This document shows, in pieces, positions 5,834 to 10,429 of a stretch of DNA of 10,429 nucleotides. Each line of letters begins with the position of its first letter. The first letter of the stretch is position 1. The notes under the pieces are model-generated. The model ran no database searches and was not told where the DNA came from. It saw nothing but the letters and a program-made list of their open reading frames with translations. This DNA is from Lachnospiraceae bacterium. Lineage in GTDB: Bacteria > Bacillota_A > Clostridia > Lachnospirales > Lachnospiraceae. The stretch covers positions 1 through 10,429 of the forward strand of contig JAFRMI010000011.1 in the NCBI GenBank assembly GCA_017430765.1, written 5' to 3'. Position numbers and translations under genes: made by a program.

Positions 5834-6956
5834 GTGGTTTTTGCTGTTTTTGCCGAATGATTTCCATGATTCCAAGGGGAGTGAGGTCCACGGCCTCGCA
5901 CTTGACCCGGTCGCGCCGCAAAAGCTTCTTCATGACATTGAAAAGCTCTTCCTTATGCTCCTCCCGCTCGATTTTCAGGAAGTCCACAAGGATGATGCCG
6001 GACAGATTGCGGAGCCGCAGCTGCCGCGCCAGCTCCTCCGCCGCCACAAGATTCACCGCCCGGTATGTCTCTTCCGGAATACGCCCCCTCGCGCATTTTC
6101 CGGTATTGACATCCACACTCACAAACGCTTCTGTCTGTTCGATCACAAGAAATGCGCCGTTTTTCAGCCACACCACCCTCCGGGACAGCCTGTCGAGAAG
6201 ATGCGGCAGGTTATACGCTTCGGCGAGCGTCATCTGCGTCCCCGGTCTTTCCCGGAATACGCAGTCCCCGAATACTTCTTTCAAAGCAGTGACAGCAGTT
6301 GGAATATCCGTAATACACCGGTCCGGCACAACTTTCAGATCTCTTAGCAGCGTCACATAATACGGATCCGGCTGATAGAGGAGTTTTCCCAAAGAAGCGC
6401 TCTTAGACGCTTCGAGAATGCCTTCCAGTTTTTCCGTAAGGCTGCGGATTTCGGCGATGAGGTCCGCTTTCTCACACGAGGCTGCATTTGTCCGGATGAT
6501 GATCTGGCGGGTGCCGATATCCTCATCGCGCAGCCATTTTTTGATGCATTCTTTTCTCTCATCGGCAAGCTTCGCCGAAAATGCCGGGGCGCCCTTTTTC
6601 AGGAAAACGACCGCGTACTTCCCTGTGAGAGACAGATCTTCTGTCACGACCGCTTCTTTTAATCCGGCAGGATCCTTGCGGATCTGCACCAGGCAGGGGC
6701 AGGACGCGTTAATCCACTCCCCTGTCAGCACGGATTTCCGCGTCGGCAGATATGCCGTCTCGCGGCCGATGCGGACAAAGACGCCGCCGGTCCCGCGTAA
6801 GATGCGCTCCGTCACGCCCCGGTAGATGCAGCCGACGCGCGAGTGGCTGTCCGCGCTATCCGCCATGAGCTCCTCCGCTTCCCCGTCGCAAAAGAGAGCG
6901 GCGATATAAAAGGGCTTGCCGTTGTATTCCATTTTTGTATATATGTAATCAAGCAT
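5811..6956 (-). CDS. rng: RNase E/G family endoribonuclease, short form without zinc-link
   Basis: A 381-residue member of the RNase E/G family, which cleaves single-stranded RNA, often with a 5'-monophosphate, in rRNA maturation and mRNA decay. In order: an S1-like RNA-binding region with VGCIYRGVTERILRGTGGVF (about 41-60), QIRKDPAGLKEAVVTEDLSL (91-110), the RNase H-like/5' sensor part with IIIRTNAAS (152-160), and a DNase I-like catalytic region with WLKNGAFLVIEQTEAFVSVD. The two Mg-binding aspartates are Asp282 (VDVNTGK) and Asp325 (LVDFLKI), equivalent to E. coli Asp303 and Asp346. The protein ends soon after LGIMEIIRQKQ, so the CPxC zinc-link and small domain used for tetramerisation are absent. 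An in-frame ATG at 6983 adds nine residues, but 6956 matches the family start and has AAAGGGA 7 nt upstream. The gene follows DUF2344 by 165 bp. Confidence 0.9.
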   Translation of the reverse strand: MLDYIYTKMEYNGKPFYIAALFCDGEAEELMADSADSHSRVGCIYRGVTERILRGTGGVFVRIGRETAYLPTRKSVLTGEWINASCPCLVQIRKDPAGLKEAVVTEDLSLTGKYAVVFLKKGAPAFSAKLADERKECIKKWLRDEDIGTRQIIIRTNAASCEKADLIAEIRSLTEKLEGILEASKSASLGKLLYQPDPYYVTLLRDLKVVPDRCITDIPTAVTALKEVFGDCVFRERPGTQMTLAEAYNLPHLLDRLSRRVVWLKNGAFLVIEQTEAFVSVDVNTGKCARGRIPEETYRAVNLVAAEELARQLRLRNLSGIILVDFLKIEREEHKEELFNVMKKLLRRDRVKCEAVDLTPLGIMEIIRQKQQKPLAEVLSV

Positions 6957-6994
6957 ACGCCATTCCCTTTGCAAAACGGACATTCGTCAGCCTC

Positions 6995-7121
6995 TTCACG
7001 CATTGGATCCCACAGTCCCTGTCTCCGTATCTGCGGTTTAGGAACAAAAAAGATTGTTCACACAACGCTGAGACAGGATAACTGCTGCCGCGGTTCAAAG
7101 ACAGGAAGCTGTTCACGCATT
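6995..7121. repeat. Small repeats in the gap between DUF2344 gene and rng
   Basis: This gap holds no gene. TTCACGCATT occurs as a direct repeat at 6995-7004 and 7112-7121, bracketing it. A perfect 6-bp inverted repeat GAACAA/TTGTTC with a 6-nt loop lies at 7042-7059, and GACAGGA occurs at 7072-7078 and 7100-7106. None resembles a known element; the AT-rich inverted repeat could be a weak hairpin or an operator-like site. Confidence 0.3.
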
Positions 7122-7883
7122 TTAAAACAGTGTTCCCAGTTCGAGAAGCGATACGCGGTTCTCGTCATAGAGCTCCGTTCGCACAACGCGGAATCCGTAA
7201 GGGTCATACTCCTTGTCGGCAAAGCAGCTGAAGGCTTCCATGACGGCGGACGGTTTCAGATTCTCCACGCTTCCGGAAGCGCAGGTCAGCTGCACGGTCC
7301 CTCCGTCTCCGTCAAGGTGTACGATCATGGGACGGATATCCACATCCTTTTCCGCTTTTTTCGTCTTTTTGTGGATAACGATCTCATTTTGCGCGGAAAA
7401 TGCAGCCAGCCCGGAACGGATATCCACATCCTGCAGAAAACCGTCCAGCAGATGAATCTGATAGGACGCGTACCGCACAAGCGACATGGCTTTGCTGCCT
7501 TTGATCAGCCCCACGCGCGCCGCGTCCAGCGCTTTCACTCCTTCCGGCATGGCGGAAGTCAGAATGCGGCAGAAATCACGGCGGGACGGAGGCAGCGGCA
7601 GCTCGTCATTGGCAAGTCCCATATCTTTGAGACGGTATAACTCCTGGTCAGTCAGGGGAGCCGTATCGCGATAGGAAAAATCCACGTCCACATAATCCGA
7701 GAGCGTCTCCTCTCCCACACCCAGAGGCGCCGCGAAACTCATCAGCATATGCGGGCTGAAGCCTCCGGAGTAGCACGCGGAGAGCCCGCTTTTTTTGACG
7801 TATTTTTGGAAACTGCGCATAAAATCCAGGTGGCCGACAAAACGCACCGGGCCCTCCTTGGAAAAGCGGATCCGGATTCTCAT
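7122..7883 (-). CDS. Radical SAM-associated protein (TIGR03936/DUF2344)
   Basis: A 253-residue protein of the family described as linked to a radical SAM enzyme, either fused to its C-terminus or encoded next to it. The conserved N-terminal region is clear: IRFSKEGPVRFVGHLDFMRSF, then YSGGFSPHMLMSFAAPLGVG and the SDYVDVDF segment. No catalytic motif or metal site is obvious, and there is no signal peptide or membrane segment, so it is cytoplasmic. The start at 7883 overlaps the radical SAM stop as ATGA, and GGAGG (within 7891-7896) lies 7 nt upstream inside the previous gene, so the two are translationally coupled. Function is unknown. Its constant neighbourhood with rng and rplU suggests a link to RNA or ribosome metabolism, but that is inference. 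Confidence 0.9.
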   Translation of the reverse strand: MRIRIRFSKEGPVRFVGHLDFMRSFQKYVKKSGLSACYSGGFSPHMLMSFAAPLGVGEETLSDYVDVDFSYRDTAPLTDQELYRLKDMGLANDELPLPPSRRDFCRILTSAMPEGVKALDAARVGLIKGSKAMSLVRYASYQIHLLDGFLQDVDIRSGLAAFSAQNEIVIHKKTKKAEKDVDIRPMIVHLDGDGGTVQLTCASGSVENLKPSAVMEAFSCFADKEYDPYGFRVVRTELYDENRVSLLELGTLF

Positions 7884-9766
7884 GCTGTCACCTCCCCGCG
7901 CTTCTCAAAGCATACGCCCTTCCCATATCTCGCAGCGCCGCAGCCGGAACAGGATACGCGGCAGTTGGGCGTCGTTTTGCCCTCATTGACGGCTCGCAGC
8001 CATTCACGCTTCAGAAACTCCTTCGTGACGCCGATATCGATGAAATCCCACGGGAACACTTCCGTGAGAGGCCGCTCCCTTCTGGTGTAGAAGCCGATCG
8101 AAAGGCCGCACGCTTCATAAGCGGCCTGCCACTTGCGGTAATCAAAGAAATCCGTCCAGGCGTCAAAGACGCACCCCATCCGGTAAGCGCACTCGATCAC
8201 GTCCGCCACGCGCCTGTCGCCGCGCGCCAGGAGACCCTCCAGCTCGGTGCCGTCGGCATCGTGCCACTTGTAGTGGATCCTTTTTTGGTTTTTCATCAGG
8301 CGGATCTCATTTTTGACGACATGCGCGCTGTCAATATACTCCTCCGGCTTCTTCATCTGCGCCCACTCGAAGGGGGTAAAGGGTTTTGGCACAAAGAAGG
8401 ACGTGCTGACCGTGATGTCCACGGCCCCCTGCCGCATTTCTTTGGGGATCTCGTCATAATACACCTCGCAGATCTCCTGGGCCAGATGGGCGATCCCTTT
8501 TTGATCTTCCTCCGTCTCCGTCGGAAGTCCCAGCATAAAGTACAGCTTCACCTTATTCCAGCCGCCCTTAAATGCCGCAAGAGAGCCGCTTAGGACGTCC
8601 TCTTCCGTGATGCCCTTGTTGATCACATCCCGCAGCCTCTGCGTCCCTGCCTCCGGCGCGAATGTAAGGGAACTCTTCTTCACATCCTGCACCTTCTTCA
8701 TGACATCGAGGGAGAAATTGTCGATCCTGAGCGAAGGCAGGGAAATATTGACATGCTCCTCCCGGAATGTATCCATGAGAAATGTCAGAAGTTCAGGCAG
8801 GCAGCGATAATCGCTGGAAGAGAGCGAACTTAAAGAGATCTCCTCGTGTCCGCTTTCCGCGAGCATCCGCTCCGCATATCTCCTTAAAACAGGAAGGCTC
8901 CTCTCCCGAAGCGGCCGGTACACCATTCCCGCCTGGCAGAAGCGGCATCCGCGGATACAGCCGCGCATGATCTCGAGAGTCACCCGGTCCTGCGTCGGCC
9001 GGATGAACGGTACAATCGGTTTTTCGGGATACGGGTCCTCGTCGAGAGATACAGATACCTGGCGTTCGATCGTGCGCGGAAGGTCGGGGTACATTGGCCG
9101 CATTTCCAGAATCGTCCCGTCGTCCCTGTATTCCACCTCATAAAAACGCGGCACATAGATTCCGGGCAGTTTGGCTGCCTCCCGAAGAAACGTCTCCCGC
9201 GCGGCTCCTTCTGTGCGCATCCTCTTATAAAGATCCATGAGGGAGTCCATCATCACCTCGGACTCGCCGATATAAAACAGGTCAAAAAACTTCGCGATCG
9301 GCTCCGGATTATAGGTGCAGGGACCGCCGCCCATCACAATGGGATCCTCCCATGTCCTCTCCTTCGCATCGAACGGGATCCCGGAGAGCTCCAGAATCTG
9401 CAGCACATTCGTATAGCACAGCTCATACTGCAGCGTAATTCCCAGAAAATCAAACGCCCGGACACACTCCTGCGACTCCAGCGCAAAAAGCGGGATGTGA
9501 TCCCGCTTCATAATCTCCATCAGATCCGGCCACGGCGAGTACACCCGCTCACACCACGTATCTTCGCGCCGGTTCAGCTGCTCGTATATAATCTGGATTC
9601 CCAAATGGGACATTCCGATCTCATATACATCCGGAAAGCACATCGCATACCGGATCGCAACCGCATGTTTATCCTTTACAATACTGTTCAGTTCGTTCCC
9701 CGTATACCGGGCCGGCTTCTCAATCTGCGCCAGAATCCGGTCGGGCAGCGCACACGTTCTGCTCAT
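7880..9766 (-). CDS. TIGR03960-type radical SAM protein with B12-binding-like N-terminus
   Basis: A 628-residue radical SAM protein. The N-terminal third has the family's KPARYTGNELNSIVKD and FPDVYEIGMSHLGIQIIYEQL, which correspond to a B12-binding-like fold, though I see no canonical DxHxxG cobalamin motif. The radical SAM core has the iron-sulfur CX3CX2C as Cys270, Cys274 and Cys277 (CIRGCRFCQAG), followed by SLSSLSSSDY, LPSLRIDNFS, LTFAPEAGTQRLR and KLYFMLGLPTET. Near the C-terminus, NCRVSCSGCG holds Cys602, Cys606 and Cys609, with Cys619 beyond, a possible second cluster site. The substrate of this family is not known to me. The DUF2344 partner follows with an ATGA overlap; in other bacteria the two are one polypeptide. 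The start at 9766 fits the family, though its ribosome binding site is weak. Confidence 0.93.
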   Translation of the reverse strand: MSRTCALPDRILAQIEKPARYTGNELNSIVKDKHAVAIRYAMCFPDVYEIGMSHLGIQIIYEQLNRREDTWCERVYSPWPDLMEIMKRDHIPLFALESQECVRAFDFLGITLQYELCYTNVLQILELSGIPFDAKERTWEDPIVMGGGPCTYNPEPIAKFFDLFYIGESEVMMDSLMDLYKRMRTEGAARETFLREAAKLPGIYVPRFYEVEYRDDGTILEMRPMYPDLPRTIERQVSVSLDEDPYPEKPIVPFIRPTQDRVTLEIMRGCIRGCRFCQAGMVYRPLRERSLPVLRRYAERMLAESGHEEISLSSLSSSDYRCLPELLTFLMDTFREEHVNISLPSLRIDNFSLDVMKKVQDVKKSSLTFAPEAGTQRLRDVINKGITEEDVLSGSLAAFKGGWNKVKLYFMLGLPTETEEDQKGIAHLAQEICEVYYDEIPKEMRQGAVDITVSTSFFVPKPFTPFEWAQMKKPEEYIDSAHVVKNEIRLMKNQKRIHYKWHDADGTELEGLLARGDRRVADVIECAYRMGCVFDAWTDFFDYRKWQAAYEACGLSIGFYTRRERPLTEVFPWDFIDIGVTKEFLKREWLRAVNEGKTTPNCRVSCSGCGAARYGKGVCFEKRGEVTA

Positions 9767-9890
9767 AGTCTCATCTCTTTAACATCATTGTACAGCTTTC
9801 TGACAGGAGCTTTCCGTCCTGCCGGGACAGCATCCTCCCGGATCCCCACCTGCGCCTCTGCGGCTAAAAGATGGGGACTGCATTCGCGGC

Positions 9891-10226
9891 TCAAAACAGC
9901 GGGGTATAAAAACAGCTCCGGTTTCCGGTGTGGCATGCCGCCCCCACCTGCTCCACCCTCGCAAGCAGCGTATCCCGGTCGCAGTCCACCGCCATCGACC
10001 GCACATACTGGTAGTGCCCCGACGTCTCCCCTTTCACCCAAAGAGCCTTCCGGCTCCTCGAATAATAGGTCATCCGTCCGGTCTTTGCCGTCTCCGCGAA
10101 GCTCTCCTCATTCATCCACGCCATCATCAGCACGTCCCCATTACCGTCGTCCTGTACGATGCAGGGAATAAGGCCCGCCTCGTTCTTCGTAAAGGAATCC
10201 CACAATGCCTTAACATCTTCTGTCAT
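9891..10226 (-). CDS. hisI: Phosphoribosyl-AMP cyclohydrolase
   Basis: A 111-residue monofunctional HisI, which opens the adenine ring of phosphoribosyl-AMP, the third step of histidine synthesis. Motifs are [10 protein letters not shown] (33-42), [18 protein letters not shown] (54-71) and DCDRDTLL (81-88), whose Asp81/83/85 bind magnesium. Cys82, Cys98 and Cys105 have the 16- and 7-residue spacing of the zinc-binding cysteines in the archaeal enzyme. There is no HisE (pyrophosphohydrolase) domain fused behind it and none encoded in the following 124 bp, so HisE must be elsewhere. GGGGG sits about 9 nt before the start at 10226. It follows hisD by 103 bp, so the two probably share a transcript. 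Confidence 0.97.
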   Translation of the reverse strand: MTEDVKALWDSFTKNEAGLIPCIVQDDGNGDVLMMAWMNEESFAETAKTGRMTYYSRSRKALWVKGETSGHYQYVRSMAVDCDRDTLLARVEQVGAACHTGNRSCFYTPLF

Positions 10227-10329
10227 ATCCGCAAACCCCCGTAATCCTGCAGCGATTCAGCCGCAATGCTTACTTCAGTAAAACATCCGGAAAACACATT
10301 CCCCGGAAAGCGTGTAAAAACCGGAAGCT

Positions 10330-10429
10330 TCAGATCTCCTCTCCAAAACGCACCGCGACCGAATTGGCATGCGCAGTCAGCCTCTCTGCCTTCGCAAACG
10401 CGATGATATCCCCGTGCAGGGCGTCAAGC
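10330..10429 (-). CDS. hisD: Histidinol dehydrogenase, C-terminal fragment (cut by window edge)
   Basis: Only the last 32 codons are present, reading into the window from the right. They encode IIAFAKAERLTAHANSVAVRF followed by GEEI and a TGA stop. The AExLTAHANSVxVR ending is the characteristic C-terminus of HisD, which oxidises histidinol to histidine in two NAD-linked steps; the histidine in TAH corresponds to a zinc/substrate-contacting region. The following hisI supports this. The call rests on a short segment, but the motif is distinctive. Confidence 0.82.
   Translation of the reverse strand, partial: LDALHGDIIAFAKAERLTAHANSVAVRFGEEI

Noticed and set aside
6843..7640. Long plus-strand open frame (265 codons) opposite rng and the DUF2344 gene
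   Set aside because: It runs antisense to two well-supported genes, its product has no recognisable motif, and similar plus-strand frames at 4368-5093 and 2493-3101 are equally explained as antisense shadows of GC-rich coding sequence.
9798..9829. CAGGA/TCCTG hairpin between hisI and the radical SAM gene as a terminator
   Set aside because: The stem is five to six pairs with an 8-nt loop and is not followed by a T tract.
9763..10041. Minus-strand frame of 92 codons as a possible hisE remnant
   Set aside because: Most of it overlaps hisI out of frame, and its translation shows none of the HisE helical motifs.

Overview
The window looks like chromosome from a moderately GC-rich member of the Clostridia, most likely Lachnospiraceae (inference). 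The evidence is an L27 precursor with a cleavable N-terminal extension beside its Prp protease, strong AGGAGG-type ribosome binding sites, and a housekeeping gene order of the kind seen in Clostridia: radical SAM pair, rng, rplU-prp-rpmA, obgE, yhbY, nadD, yqeK, rsfS. Every supported gene lies on the minus strand, so transcription runs from high to low coordinates. No mobile element, tRNA, rRNA or CRISPR array was seen.

In transcription order: (1) 10429-9891 is the end of a histidine biosynthesis cluster, with the C-terminus of hisD (cut by the window edge) and a monofunctional hisI. (2) 9766-7122 holds a TIGR03960-type radical SAM protein and its TIGR03936/DUF2344 partner as two genes joined by an ATGA overlap. 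(3) 6956-5811 encodes a short RNase E/G family enzyme that keeps both catalytic aspartates but ends before the usual zinc-link. (4) 5833-4723 is the ribosomal protein unit: a promoter overlapping the end of rng, an L21-leader-like RNA, rplU, prp, rpmA, and a strong intrinsic terminator. (5) 4667-1071 holds obgE, yhbY, nadD, yqeK and rsfS, which act in ribosome maturation, ribosome silencing and nucleotide/NAD metabolism. (6) 944-1 encodes most of a secreted lipoprotein with a transglutaminase-like Cys-His-Asp triad; its C-terminus is outside the window.

The central theme is ribosome production and control. L21 and L27 are large-subunit proteins, Prp trims L27, Obg and YhbY act on 50S assembly, RsfS blocks subunit joining, and the RNase E/G enzyme processes or degrades RNA. 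NadD and YqeK connect to NAD and Ap4A metabolism. The least understood items are the radical SAM/DUF2344 pair and the transglutaminase-like lipoprotein. I see no clearly new multi-gene system. The points most worth following are the zinc-link-less RNase, the extra cysteine cluster at the C-terminus of the radical SAM protein, the leader and terminator bracketing the L21-L27 unit, and a few small unexplained intergenic repeats.
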